Positions 18,888 to 29,700 of a stretch of DNA of 64,000 bases are shown here, piece after piece. Both the position numbers and the translations under genes were made by a program. Source of the stretch: JANQHO01 sp965218075 (GTDB lineage Bacteria; Bacteroidota; Bacteroidia; Flavobacteriales; Schleiferiaceae); NCBI GenBank assembly GCA_965218075.1, contig CBDCJZ010000003.1, positions 2,046,001-2,110,000 on the forward strand, given 5' to 3'. Numbering within the stretch: position 1 is the first letter of the stretch; every line of letters starts with the position of its first letter. The notes below the pieces were generated by a model that ran no database searches, was not told where the DNA came from, and saw only the letters and a program-made list of their open reading frames with translations.

Positions 18888-19450
18888 TTGTCATTAAATT
18901 GATTCATAGTTAGTTGAGGACCGACTAAAACATAGCTCTTAATAGCCTCAGTAGCTAACTTAATTCGAGATTTTAAGAGCTCCCTTTCTTCAATATCCCA
19001 TTCTCCTAGAACGTAACTGACCTGTTGGCCCTTTGGAAAATGATTTCCTATTCCAAAACGAATACGAGCATAGTTTTGAGTACCCAGTATCTGATTAATA
19101 TTTTTTAAACCATTATGACCACCATCACTTCCTTTAGTTCTGATTCGAACTGCTCCAAAAGGAAGAGCTATCTCATCGACTATAACTAGCAAGTTTTGTA
19201 GAGTGATATTTTCCTCCCGCAACCAGTAATTGATAGCTTTACCGCTTAGGTTCACGTAAGTGGTCGGCTTGATAAGTATCAGAATTTTATTTTTTATTTT
19301 AACCTCGCAAATATTGGCATATCGAACGCAGGAAAAAAAAGCTTCACATTCTTCAACCAGAAAATCTAACACTTTAAACCCTATGTTATGACGTGTTTCT
19401 GCATACTTAGCAGTTGCATTTCCTAATCCGGTAATCAGGTACTTATTCAC
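18884..19450 (-). CDS. pth: Peptidyl-tRNA hydrolase
   Basis: Releases tRNA from peptidyl-tRNA dropped by ribosomes. 188 residues. Family motifs: LITGLGNATAKYAETRHNIGF with the catalytic His, KPTTYVNLSGKAI, DEIALPFGAVRIR, and GSDGGHNGLKNI. The start is GTG at 19450; the ATG just upstream (ATGAATCCGTGA) is in another frame and closed at once. Last gene of the prs-rplY-pth operon, 30 bases after rplY. Confidence 0.95.
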   Translation of the reverse strand: MNKYLITGLGNATAKYAETRHNIGFKVLDFLVEECEAFFSCVRYANICEVKIKNKILILIKPTTYVNLSGKAINYWLREENITLQNLLVIVDEIALPFGAVRIRTKGSDGGHNGLKNINQILGTQNYARIRFGIGNHFPKGQQVSYVLGEWDIEERELLKSRIKLATEAIKSYVLVGPQLTMNQFNDN

Positions 19451-19479
19451 GGATTCATCTCATTTAAGCAAAAGTCTCC

Positions 19480-20088
19480 TTACTCTCTCGCATCCGAAGC
19501 AGTTTTGCTCTTTTCTTCTTCATCTTTACCATCACCTTCAACGACATTGCGAAAAATTTTAATGCTTACGACCACAGCATTTTCAGTATTAAGAATCTCA
19601 AAATTATTACGTGGAACATCTCTTACTTTAATGATCTCGCCGATCTGGAGGTCTTCGATATTGAGATCAATACTATCGGGAAGATTGTCTTCGATAGCTC
19701 TTACCTTAAGCTTTCGCAGGTTAATCTTGAGCTTACCTCCATTACGAACTCCTCTGGCATTTCCCACGAATTTAACAGGAACCTCAATGCTAACAGCTTT
19801 GTCGTCTGTCAATTCAATAAAATCAATGTGTTCAATGTTATCCGTTACTGGATGGAACTGAATGTCCTGCATAACAGCTTTAATGATTTGCTCGCCTAGT
19901 TTGATTTCAACAGTGTAGGCCTGTGGGGTATAAACTAGATTGCGAAAGGCAACCTCAGGAGCATAGAAGTGAACGGGTTCTTTATCTCTGCATATAACAC
20001 AGGGGACATGGTTCTCTTTTCTGAGCTGCTTGGCGTATTTAGAGCCTAGCTCTTTTCTTATAATACCTTCAATTACTGTTGACTTCAT
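19480..20088 (-). CDS. rplY: 50S ribosomal protein L25/general stress protein Ctc
   Basis: 5S rRNA-binding ribosomal protein of the long Ctc type, 202 residues. The N-terminal L25 domain has GIIRKELGSKYAKQLRKE and VPCVICRDKEPVHFYAPE; the C-terminal TL5-like beta domain has FHPVTDNIEHIDFIEL and VPVKFVGNARGVRNGG. An acidic, Lys/Glu-rich tail follows. It lies 17 bases after prs, a usual pairing in Bacteroidota. Confidence 0.95.
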   Translation of the reverse strand: MKSTVIEGIIRKELGSKYAKQLRKENHVPCVICRDKEPVHFYAPEVAFRNLVYTPQAYTVEIKLGEQIIKAVMQDIQFHPVTDNIEHIDFIELTDDKAVSIEVPVKFVGNARGVRNGGKLKINLRKLKVRAIEDNLPDSIDLNIEDLQIGEIIKVRDVPRNNFEILNTENAVVVSIKIFRNVVEGDGKDEEEKSKTASDARE

Positions 20089-20104
20089 TGCAAATTAACT
20101 TTTA

Positions 20105-21037
20105 CTACTCTAAAAAATGAGAGCTTATGGATTGATGAGAATGAACCTTCTTCATCAACTCGGCAAAAAGATTAGCCACTGAAATAATTTTAACTTTAGC
20201 CGGTAAATTTTTATGGGGCATAGTATCAGTAATAATCAATTCATACAGTTTTGAATTTTCTATACGCTCAATGGCGTTTCCTGAAAAAATACCATGTGTA
20301 CAGTAAGCTCTTACACTTCGAGCACCTTTTTCAATCAATATATCGGCAGCCTTAGTTAAAGTCCCAGCTGTATCTACCATATCGTCCATGAGGATCACAT
20401 TGCAGTCTTCCGGGTTGCCAATTATCCTCATGCAGGCTATCACATTGGCTTTTTTACGCTGCTTATAGCAGATTATCACTTCTGATTCCAACCACTTGGC
20501 ATAGTTATTTGCCCTTTTGGATCCCCCCATATCGGGTGAAGCAATAGCGAGGTTTTCTAAGCTCAGACTTTTAATGTGAGGAACAAATAAAGCTGAGGCA
20601 TAAACGTGATCTACTGGAACCTCAAAGAATCCTTGGATTTGATTGGCATGCAAATCCATGGTCATAATGCGAGTAGCACCAGCAGCGGTTAATAAATTGG
20701 CTACCATTCTAGCTCCAATGGGAACTCTTGGCTTATCTTTTCTATCTTGACGAGCCCAGCCAAAATAAGGCATAACAGCAGTTATATGTTTAGCAGACGC
20801 TCTTTTTGCTGCATCTATCATCAATAGAAGCTCCATCAAGTTTTCAGCAGGTGGCATAGTTGATCCAATAAGGAATGCTCTTCTGCCACGAACAGTTTCT
20901 TCAAACGAAGGCTGAAATTCTCCATCGCTGAACTGGGCTATTTCGATCACTCCAAGAGACTGACCATAAGCTTTAGCTATACTTTCGGCTAAGCTTTTAG
21001 ACGACCTGCAAGCAAAAATTTTAGCACAGGGTGTCAA
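20105..21037 (-). CDS. prs: Ribose-phosphate pyrophosphokinase
   Basis: Makes PRPP from ribose 5-phosphate and ATP for nucleotide, His and Trp synthesis. 310 residues. Motifs: FSDGEFQPSFEETVRG, PYFGWARQDRKDKPR (ATP-binding), MTMDLHANQIQGFFEVPVDH, and the PRPP-binding VILMDDMVDTAGTL. In this frame the only sensible start is TTG at 21037 (TTGACACCC), giving an N-terminus of normal length; no in-frame ATG lies upstream. A -7-type element is found 53 bases before it. First gene of the operon with rplY and pth. Confidence 0.95.
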   Translation of the reverse strand: MTPCAKIFACRSSKSLAESIAKAYGQSLGVIEIAQFSDGEFQPSFEETVRGRRAFLIGSTMPPAENLMELLLMIDAAKRASAKHITAVMPYFGWARQDRKDKPRVPIGARMVANLLTAAGATRIMTMDLHANQIQGFFEVPVDHVYASALFVPHIKSLSLENLAIASPDMGGSKRANNYAKWLESEVIICYKQRKKANVIACMRIIGNPEDCNVILMDDMVDTAGTLTKAADILIEKGARSVRAYCTHGIFSGNAIERIENSKLYELIITDTMPHKNLPAKVKIISVANLFAELMKKVHSHQSISSHFLE

Positions 21038-21089
21038 ATGCTTAATTCTTTGACATTGATAATTTTAAAAACTCTCAAAAAAGGGACTG

Positions 21090-21097
21090 CAAATGTA
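21090..21097 (-). promoter_or_regulatory. Candidate -7 element for the prs operon
   Basis: TACATTTG on the minus strand matches TAnnTTTG exactly, 53 bases before the proposed TTG start. No clear -33 partner. Confidence 0.4.
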
Positions 21098-21192
21098 AAT
21101 AATTATTCTTGAAGAAATAAGGTTAGCTATTAAAGCAGGGTAAATCAAGGAAGTAAGCCTACAAAAGTTTTTATGGAGTGGAAACAGAAATG

Positions 21193-21200
21193 TAAATTTG
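21193..21200 (+). promoter_or_regulatory. Candidate -7 element for tRNA-Leu
   Basis: TAAATTTG matches TAnnTTTG exactly and would start transcription about 30 bases before the tRNA. Confidence 0.45.
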
Positions 21201-21238
21201 CAATCTCCTTCAAGACAAAAGACAACGAGGGTAATTAA

Positions 21239-21325
21239 GCCCAGATGGCGGAATTGGTAGACGCGCTGGTCTCAAACACCAGTGAGGTAAAACTCGTATC
21301 GGTTCGACCCCGGTTCTGGGCACCA
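21239..21325 (+). tRNA. tRNA-Leu (anticodon CAA)
   Basis: Acceptor stem GCCCAGA (21239-21245) pairs with TCTGGGC (21315-21321), followed by A and an encoded CCA. The anticodon stem CTGGT/ACCAG holds the loop CTCAAAC, so the anticodon is CAA, reading UUG. The long variable arm is that of a class II leucine tRNA, and GGTTCGACCCC forms the T arm. Confidence 0.97.
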
Positions 21326-21390
21326 TTGTTAGGAGTTAGCAAGTGGATTCTTAATTTTTCAAAGTGTTCTCAATCTTATTCCTCTTTTGT

Positions 21391-21816
21391 ATGGATAAAC
21401 AACATAAATATGATATAGCTTATCTCAGAATGGCTTTGGAATGGGCAAAGCTTTCCTATTGTAAACGCAGGCAGGTAGGTACTCTTATTGTTAAAGATCA
21501 TATGATTATTTCGGACGGCTATAATGGTACCCCTAGTGGTTTTGAAAATATTTGCGAAGATGAGCAAGGCTATACCAAATGGTATGTATTGCATGCCGAG
21601 GCCAATGCTATATTAAAAGTGGCCAGCTCCACTCATAGTTGTAAAGGAGCTACCCTGTATCTTACTATGTCGCCTTGTAGGGATTGCAGCAAATTAATTC
21701 ATCAGGCAGGAATAAAGCGCTTAGTATATATTGAGCTTTACAGAGATAACAATGGTTTAGAATTTCTAGAAAAAGCTGGTGTTCAACTACACCAAATTAG
21801 GAGATATTTCCATTGA
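21391..21816 (+). CDS. dCMP deaminase family protein
   Basis: Zinc deaminase of the ComEB/dCMP deaminase type, which makes dUMP for dTTP synthesis. From ATG at 21391 it is 141 residues (MDKQHKYDIAYLRMALEWAK), the usual N-terminus. An in-frame ATG nine codons upstream (21364) adds only the hydrophobic MFSILFLFC, so I prefer the inner start. The zinc and catalytic site are HAEANAILK (His, Glu) and SPCRDCSKLI (two Cys). YNGTPSGFENICEDEQGYTKW is a substrate-side motif. It follows tRNA-Leu by about 65 bases, the same strand. Confidence 0.93.
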   Translation: MDKQHKYDIAYLRMALEWAKLSYCKRRQVGTLIVKDHMIISDGYNGTPSGFENICEDEQGYTKWYVLHAEANAILKVASSTHSCKGATLYLTMSPCRDCSKLIHQAGIKRLVYIELYRDNNGLEFLEKAGVQLHQIRRYFH

Positions 21817-22081
21817 AAGATAAAGGGCTATATTTAACTTAAGCTGAGTCAATAGTAAGCTGGTTTTAACCAAATCAATAATATATATGGGATTTTGTAG
21901 AGATTGCTTAGAGACCTAAGGTGACTGTTAGATCGACAGATTTAGTTCTGGTTATTCTGAAAAGGAAGGTTTTGGTAAGGGATTTTAGATGGGCAGTTTC
22001 GGGGGTGATGCCGACGGGAGGCGGTAAGGTCTTAATTTTGTACTTCTCGCTATGCCTATCTTTGCCTAAAATATCGTTATA

Positions 22082-22492
22082 GTGATTTACGTCGAGCGGA
22101 AAGAACACTTCAATGCATCTCACCAGTTGTATAACCCGAGCTGGAGTAAAGAGAGGAATCGCGAGGTATTTGGTAAATGCGCCAATGAGAATTTTCATGG
22201 CCACAATTACATTCTTACTGTTACCGTGAAAGGGGAAATAGACCCCGACAACGGCTTTGTAATAAACCTTGCTGATCTCAAAGGCATTATACGAAAGCTG
22301 GTTATTGAAAAGCTGGATCACAGTAACCTGAATCGCGATGTAGGTTTTATGAAAGGGAAAATTAGTAGTACGGAGGTCTTAGCGGTTGAAGTTTGGAAAA
22401 TCCTCGAACCTGAAATTGAAAAACACAGAGCAGAGCTCCATAAAATACGCTTGGACGAAACTGTAAATAATGCAGTGGAATATTTTGGGTAA
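22082..22492 (+). CDS. queD: 6-carboxy-5,6,7,8-tetrahydropterin synthase family protein
   Basis: Member of the PTPS/QueD family, which converts dihydroneopterin triphosphate to 6-carboxytetrahydropterin in queuosine synthesis. 136 residues from a GTG start at 22082. Zinc-binding His are seen in EHFNASHQL and NFHGHNYILTVTV. The catalytic-type segment is PDNGFVINLADLK, and LDHSNLNRD fits the usual LDH..LN motif. Other queuosine genes are not in the window, so a biopterin-like role is not excluded. The 265 bases before it hold no gene I recognise. Confidence 0.9.
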   Translation: MIYVERKEHFNASHQLYNPSWSKERNREVFGKCANENFHGHNYILTVTVKGEIDPDNGFVINLADLKGIIRKLVIEKLDHSNLNRDVGFMKGKISSTEVLAVEVWKILEPEIEKHRAELHKIRLDETVNNAVEYFG

Positions 22493-22542
22493 GACGGTCT
22501 AAACTCAATTTCATCGACAATTATTAAGCGTCTAGCTATAGT

Positions 22543-23445
22543 ATGAAAGCATATATTTTTCCTGGTCAGGGAGTACAATTTACTGGCATGGGTAAAGATC
22601 TTTATAAGAATTCAAATCTCGCTAGAGATTTATTTCAGCAAGCCAATGACGTACTCAAATTTAGTATTACCGATGTAATGTTTGAGGGCAGTGCAGAAGA
22701 TCTCAAACAAACTAAGATTACCCAACTAGTCGTTTTTTTGTATTCCGTTGTTTTGTCTAAATCGCTGAACAGCTTTAAGCCAGATATGGTAGCTGGGCAT
22801 TCCTTAGGGGAATTCTCGGCCTTAGTAGCCACTCAAGCATTGTCATTTGAAGATGGCTTGAAACTAGTAAATCAACGAGCACGAGCAATGCAAAAAGCCT
22901 GCGAGCTAGAGCCCTCTATCATGGCAGCTGTATTAGGTTTAGAAGACGAGGTAGTAGAAAAGATTTGTCGTGAAATTGACGGTGTTGTAGTAGTGGCTAA
23001 TTACAATTGCCCAGGGCAGCTAGTGATTTCTGGCAGCGCTGGGGCCATAAGGTCGACTTGCAGGAAACTAAAAGAAACCGGGGCCAAACGAGTGCTGATG
23101 CTATCTGTAGGCGGGGCATTTCACTCTCCTTTAATGAAACCGGCTGAAGCAGAGATAGCCATGGCTATCTCTGCTACTAATTTCAATACCCCTATCTGTC
23201 CTGTTTATCAGAATGTGAATGCTTCTGGCATGGTCGATCTTGCAGAAATACAGAAAAATCTAATTGCCCAATTAACTGCTCCTGTAAAATGGATGCAAAG
23301 CATACGACAGATGATTGCCGATGGAGCAACCGAGTTTATCGAGCTAGGGCCTGGCAAAGTATTGCAAGGTCTGGTGAAAAAAATCGATGGAATCGTAGAA
23401 TCTATTAGCGCCAGACTAGGGGAATCCGATGATAAGCTAAAGTAA
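22543..23445 (+). CDS. fabD: Malonyl-CoA:ACP transacylase
   Basis: Loads malonyl groups onto ACP for fatty-acid synthesis. 300 residues. FPGQGVQFTGMGKDLY at the start, the active-site GHSLGE with Ser87, and GAFHSPLMKPAE with the catalytic His are all present, as is GPGKVLQGLVKKI near the end. It follows queD by 50 bases on the same strand and may be read from the same transcript. Downstream begins the repeated cassette of the giant surface-protein genes. Confidence 0.97.
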   Translation: MKAYIFPGQGVQFTGMGKDLYKNSNLARDLFQQANDVLKFSITDVMFEGSAEDLKQTKITQLVVFLYSVVLSKSLNSFKPDMVAGHSLGEFSALVATQALSFEDGLKLVNQRARAMQKACELEPSIMAAVLGLEDEVVEKICREIDGVVVVANYNCPGQLVISGSAGAIRSTCRKLKETGAKRVLMLSVGGAFHSPLMKPAEAEIAMAISATNFNTPICPVYQNVNASGMVDLAEIQKNLIAQLTAPVKWMQSIRQMIADGATEFIELGPGKVLQGLVKKIDGIVESISARLGESDDKLK

Positions 23446-23658
23446 GTTCAATCTTAATAGATATCTTAACATTAGTAACAGCCTATACCAGTTCAGTAAA
23501 CTCCATCAGTTTTCCAAATTTTACCGCCAACACAACTACACTCCACCCTCATTCTAAATAATGCTCTGGATTGAAATAAAAAATCCTCAAGCCACTCTTC
23601 GTTTACTTTCATTTTTCTAGCGCACAATAAGTCATAGGCCTTTTTTAATTAAAAAGCC

Positions 23659-23688
23659 TTGTTAAAAGATTCGATTTTAGTAATATTG
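23659..23688 (+). promoter_or_regulatory. Promoter of giant gene 1
   Basis: TTG (23659-23661), 19-base spacer, TAATATTG (23681-23688). It fits the Bacteroidota pattern TTG / TAnnTTTG with one mismatch, and the same elements recur in all four cassettes. Confidence 0.6.
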
Positions 23689-23705
23689 GGCTGATCTCAT
23701 GTTTC

Positions 23706-23724
23706 AAAAGGCTTCGCCCTTTTT
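23706..23724 (+). promoter_or_regulatory. Leader hairpin with T-run in giant gene 1 5' UTR
   Basis: AAAAGGCTTCGCCCTTTTT can fold as AAAA-GGC-TTC-GCC-TTTT with one bulged C, beginning about 13 bases after the predicted transcript start and 42 bases before the ATG. It resembles a small terminator, or an mRNA-protecting 5' stem. Present in all four cassettes; copy 3 has one base changed. Confidence 0.5.
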
Positions 23725-23765
23725 AATGTAAAGAAGATCTTGGTTTACTAAAAAACTACTGAATC

Positions 23766-26700
23766 ATGAAAAACTTTCACCTTATTAAATTAATCTCTAT
23801 TTTTATTTTGTTTGGAAGCTTTTCCACAAAAGCCCAAACCTCTACTTACACTGTGAGTGGACCTACCAGAGGACCAGGGTCGGTTTTAAATATGGACCCC
23901 ATTGGATTCTGGAACGTTTGGAATCCTTGGAATACGATTCATTTACCTATTGCCTATGGCGGTGCATCTGTCAATAGCTGGTCTTCAGCTCAAAGCATTG
24001 GCTTTCGCTTTTCTTTTTACGGCAGTCCAGCTACTCATTTTTGTGTGAGCAAAAACTACCTGTTGACCTTTGACACCACAGTTGCGGGAACCACTGTGAA
24101 CAGTAGTATCACCACTGACAATACGGCTTTACCCAACGCCAATCTTCCCGACCATACCATCGCTTATTTTTGGGGTGGCTTCGGCAATCCGCCGCCGCTT
24201 GGGAGCAACGATACCGTCCAGATGAAGACCTTTGGTACCACTCCCAATCGCCAGCTGTGGGTTAGAAACTTTTCCTATGAATTCGAGGCTCAGGACTGGA
24301 GCTACAACTTTGTAGTTTTAGAAGAAACCACCCATAAGATTTACGTAGTAGATGGCGCGTGGGAAAGTCAAGGAGTGGGAAGCTATACAGTGGGTGTTCA
24401 GCTCAATTCCACTACTGCTGTGCAGCACCCCAATTCTCCTAATATTAGCTCTATTAATGGAAATTTTTTCACTCCCTGGCCTAATGTGGACGTGGACTAT
24501 TACGAATTCACTCCTCGTTATAACTTTAACCTGCTTGGCTGTCCAGCCCCTTCCTCTTCGATCGCTACCCATATTACTCAGACTGGGGCTAGGCTGTTCT
24601 GGACTACGGGCGGGGCTTCTAATTGGGATTTAGAATATGGTTTTTCTGGATTTACCTTGGGAAGTGGCACTCGGATTTCCACGACTACCCCTTCTTATAC
24701 TGTGAGCGGCTTGACGTCTGGACAGTCTTATCAATTTTATGTTCGGGATAGTTGTGGCGGGGGCAATGTGAGTACTTGGGTTGGTCCTCAGAATTTCAGG
24801 ACTCTTAGTTGTCCATCCCCATCGTCATTATTGGCTACCCATATTACTCAGATCAGTGCTGAACTTTCCTGGGTTAGTGGCGGGGCTTCTAATTGGGATT
24901 TAGAATATGGTTTTTCTGGATTTACCCTGGGAAGTGGCACTCGGATTTCCACAACTACCCGTTCTTATGCTGTGAGCGGCTTGACGTCTGGAACGGATTA
25001 TGATTTCTATGTTCGGGATAGCTGTGGGGTAGGTGATGTGAGTGGCTGGGTTGGTCCTGTTACTTTTACCACCCTTTCAACCTCTTTGCCCTGTCCAGCC
25101 CCTTCCTCTTCGTTCGCTTCCCTGATTACTCAGACTAGGGCTAAGCTACTCTGGCTTAGTGGCGGGGCTTCTAATTGGGATTTAGAATATGGTCTTTCGG
25201 GATTTACTCTGGGAAGTGGCACTCGGATTTCTACGACTACCCCTTCTTATACTGTGAGCGGTTTGACACCCGGAACGGATTATGATTTTTATGTTCGGGA
25301 TAGCTGTGGGGTAGGTGATGTGAGTAGCTGGGCTGGTCCTGTTACTTTTACCACCCTTTCAGCCACTTTGACCTGTCCAGACCCTTCCTTTTTGAAAGCT
25401 TTCGGGATTACTCAGACCGATGCTGAGCTGAACTGGGCTAGTGGCGGGGCTTCTAATTGGAATATAGAATATGGTCTTTCGGGATTTACTCTGGGAAGTG
25501 GCACTCGGATTTCCACAACTATCCCTTCTTATACTGTGAGCGGCTTGACGTCTGGAACGGATTATGATTTCTATGTTCGGGATAGCTGTGGGGTAGGTGA
25601 TGTGAGTGGCTGGGTTGGTCCTGTTACTTTTGCCGCCCTTTCAGCCACTTTGCCCTGTCCAGACCCTTCCTTTTTGAAAGCTTTCGGGATTACTCAGACC
25701 GATGCTGAGCTGAACTGGGCTAGTGGCGGGGCTTCTAATTGGAATATAGAATATGGTCTTTCGGGATTTACTCTGGGAAGTGGCACTCGGATTTCTACAA
25801 CTATCCCTTCTTATACTGTGAGCGGCTTGACGTCTGGAACGGATTATGATTTTTATGTTCGGGATAGCTGTGGGGTAGGTGATGTGAGTGGCTGGGTTGG
25901 TCCTGTTACTTTTACCACCCTTTCAGCCACTTTGCCCTGTCCATCCCCATCATCATTGTTGGCTGTCAATATTACTCAGACCAGGGCTGTGCTGTTCTGG
26001 ATTACGGGCGGGGCTTTTAATTGGAATATAGAATATGGTCTTTCGGGATTTACTCTGGGAGGTGGCACTCGGATTTCCACAACTACCCGTTCTTATACTG
26101 TGAGCGGCTTGACGTCTGGAACGGATTATGATTTCTATGTTCGGGATAGCTGTGGGGTAGGTGATGTGAGTGGCTGGGTTGGTCCTGTTACTTTTACCAC
26201 CCTTTCAACCTCTTTGCCCTGTCCAGCCCCATCGTCATTGTTAGCTACCCATATTACTCAGACCGGGGTTAGGCTGTCCTGGGTTAGTGGCGGGGCTTCT
26301 AATTGGAATATAGAATGGAGTTTTTTTGGATTTACTCTGGGAAATGGCACTCGGATTTCCACGACTACTCCTTCTTATACTGTGAGCGGCTTGACGTCTG
26401 GTCAGTCTTATCAATTTTATGTTCGGGATAGTTGTGGCGGGGGCGATGTGAGTACTTGGTCTGGTCCTCAGAATTTCAGGACTCTTAGATGTCCATCCTC
26501 ATCGTCATTGTTAGCTACCCATATTACTCAGACCAGTGCTGAACTTTCCTGGATTAGTCTTAGTGGCGGGGCTTCTAATTGGGATTTAGAATATGGTCTT
26601 TCGGGATTTACTCTGGGAAGTGGAATTCGGGTTCGTACTGCCACCAACCCTCATACCCTGACTGCCTTGACACCCGGAACAACTTATGATTTCTATGTTC

Positions 26701-29700
26701 GGGATAGTTGCGGCAGTAACAATTTGAGTACTTGGGCAGGTCCTTATAACTTCACGATTAGCTGTTCATCCCCATCGTCATTGTTAGCTACCCATATTAC
26801 TCAGACCGGGGCTAGGCTGTCTTGGGTTAGTGGCGGGGCTTCTAATTGGAATATAGAATATGGTTTTTCTGGATTTACTCTGGGAAATGGCACTCGGATT
26901 TCCACGACTACCCCTTCTTATACTGTGAGCGGCTTGATATTATCTGGTCAGTCTTATCAATTTTATGTTCGGGATAGTTGTGACGGGGGCAATGTGAGTA
27001 CTTGGTCTGGTCCTCAGAATTTCAGGACTCTTAGTTGTCCATACCCATTGTCATTGTTAGCCACCCATATTACTCAGATCAGTGCTGAACTTTCCTGGGT
27101 TAGTGGCGGGGCTTCTAATTGGAATATAGAATATGGTCTTTCGGGATTTACCCTGGGAAGTGGCACTCGGATTTCCACAACTACCCCTTCTTATACTGTG
27201 AGCGGCTTGACTTCTGGTCAGTCTTATCAATTTTATGTTCGGGATAGTTGTGGCGGGGGCAATGTGAGTACTTGGTCTGGTCCTCAGAATTTCAGGACGC
27301 TTAGTTGCTCATCCCCATCGTCATTGTTAGCTACCCAGATTACTCAGATCGGGGCTAGGCTGTTCTGGATTATAGGTGGCGATGCTTCTAATTGGGATTT
27401 AGAATATGGTTTTTCTGGATTTACTCTGGGAAGTGGCACTCGGATTTCCACAACTACCTCTTCTTATACTGTGAGCGGCTTGACATCTGGTCAGTCTTAT
27501 CAATTTTATGTTCGGGATAGTTGTGGCAGGGGCAATGTGAGTACTTGGTCTGGTCCTCAGAATTTCAGGACTCTTAGTTGTCCATCCCCATCGTCATTGT
27601 TAGCTACCCATATTACTCAGACCAGTGCTGAACTTTCCTGGATTAGTGGCGGGGCTTCTAATTGGAATATAGAATATGGTCTTTCGGGATTTACCTTGGG
27701 AAGTGGCACTCGGATTTCCACAACTACCCCTTCTTATACTGTGAGCAGCTTGACGTCTGGACAGTCTTATCAATTTTATGTTCGGGATAGTTGTGGCGGG
27801 GGCAATGTGAGTACTTGGTCTGGTCCTCAGAATTTCAGGACGCTTAGTTGTCCATCCCCATCGTCATTGTTAGCCACCCATATTACTCAGATCAGTGCTG
27901 AACTTTCCTGGGTTAGTGGCGGGGCTTCTAATTGGAATATAGAATATGGTCTTTCGGGATTTACCCTGGGAAGTGGCACTCAGATTTCCACAACTACCCC
28001 TTCTTATACTGTGAGCGGCTTGACGTCTGGACAGTCTTATCAATTTTATGTTCGGGATAGTTGTGGCGGGGGCAATGTGAGTACTTGGTCTGGTCCTCAG
28101 AATTTCAGGACTCTTAGTTGTCCATCCCCATCGTCATTATTGGCTACCCATATTACTCAGATCAGCGCTGAACTTTCCTGGGTTAGTGGCGGGGCTGCTA
28201 ATTGGGATTTAGAATATGGTCTTTCGGGATTTACCCTGGGAAGTGGCACTCGGATTTCCACGACCCCTTTTTATACTGTGAGCGGCTTGACGTCTGGACA
28301 GTCTTATCAATTTTATGTTCGGGATAGTTGTGGCGGGGGCAATGTGAGTACTTGGTCTGGTCCTCAGAATTTCAGGACTCTTAGTTGTCCATCCCCATCG
28401 TCATTATTGGCTACCCATATTACTCAGACCAGTGCTGAACTTTCCTGGATTAGTGGCGGGGCTTCTAATTGGAATATAGAATATGGTCTTTCGGGATTTA
28501 CCTTGGGAAGTGGCACTCGGATTTCCACAACTACCCCTTCTTATACTGTGAGCAGCTTGACGTCTGGTCAGTCTTATCAATTTTATGTTCGGGATAGTTG
28601 TGGCGGGGGCAATGTGAGTACTTGGTCTGGTCCTCAGAATTTCAGGACTCTTAGTTGTCCATCCCCATCGTCATTATTGGCTACCCATATTACTCAGATC
28701 AGTGCTGAACTTTCCTGGGTTAGTGTTAGTGGCGGGGCTTCTAGTTGGGATTTAGAATATGGTCTTTCGGGATTTACCCTGGGAAGTGGCACTCGGATTT
28801 CCACGACTACCCCTTTTTATACTGTGAGCACTGTGAGCGGCTTGACGTCTGGTCAGTCTTATCAATTTTATGTTCGGGATAGTTGTGGCAGGGGCAATGT
28901 GAGTACTTGGGCTGGTCCTCAGAATTTCAGGACTCTTAGTTGTCCATACCCATTGTCATTATTGGCTACCCATATTACTCAGACCAGTGCTGAACTTTCC
29001 TGGATTAGTGGCGGGGCTTCTAATTGGAATATAGAATGGGGTACGACTGGATTTACTCTGGGCTCGGGAACTTTTGTGTACAATGTTTCAAATCCTTATA
29101 TTCTAACTCGCTTGACACCCGGAACGGATTATGATTTCTATGTTCGGGATAGTTGTGGCGGGGGCAATGTGAGTACTTGGTCTGGTCTTCGGAATTTCAG
29201 GACTCTTAGTTGTCCATCCCCATCGTCATTGTTAGCTACCCATATTACTCAGACCAGTGCTGAACTTTCCTGGCTTAGTGGCGGGGCTTCTAATTGGAAT
29301 ATAGAATGGGGGTTTTCAGGATTTACTCTGGGAAGTGGCACTCGGATTTCCACGACTACCCCTTTTTATACTGTGAGCGGCTTGACGTCTGGTCAGTCTT
29401 ATCAATTTTATGTTCGGGATAGTTGTGGCGGGGGCAATGTGAGTACTTGGTCTGGTCCTCAGAATTTCAGGACTCTTAGTTGTCCATCCCCATCGTCATT
29501 GTTAGCTACCCATATTACTCAGACCAGTGCTGAACTCTCCTGGATTAGTGGCGGGGCTTCTAATTGGAATATAGAATGGGGTACGACTGGATTTACTCTG
29601 GGCTCTGGAACTTTTGTGTACAATGTTTCAAATCCTTATATTCTAACTCGCTTGACACCCGGAACGGATTATGATTTCCATGTTCGGGATAGTTGTGGCG

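Larger units (their letters stand above)
23552..23765 (+). repeat. Upstream cassette, copy 1 (of 4)
   Basis: About 214 bases, nearly the same as at 43623-43845 and 49452-49695 and, shortened, at 57178-57328. Contents in order: a block beginning CTAAATAATGCTCTGG; an A/T-rich hairpin (AGGCCTTTTTTAATTAAAAAGCCT, 23636-23659 region) that could end fabD transcription; a promoter; a leader hairpin; and the giant-gene ATG. The bases left of 23552 (23446-23551) are unlike the other copies and hold no gene. Confidence 0.85.

Noticed and set aside
21908..22321. Minus-strand open frame of 137 codons overlapping queD
   Set aside because: More than half lies antisense to the clear queD gene, and the remaining part matches no family I know.
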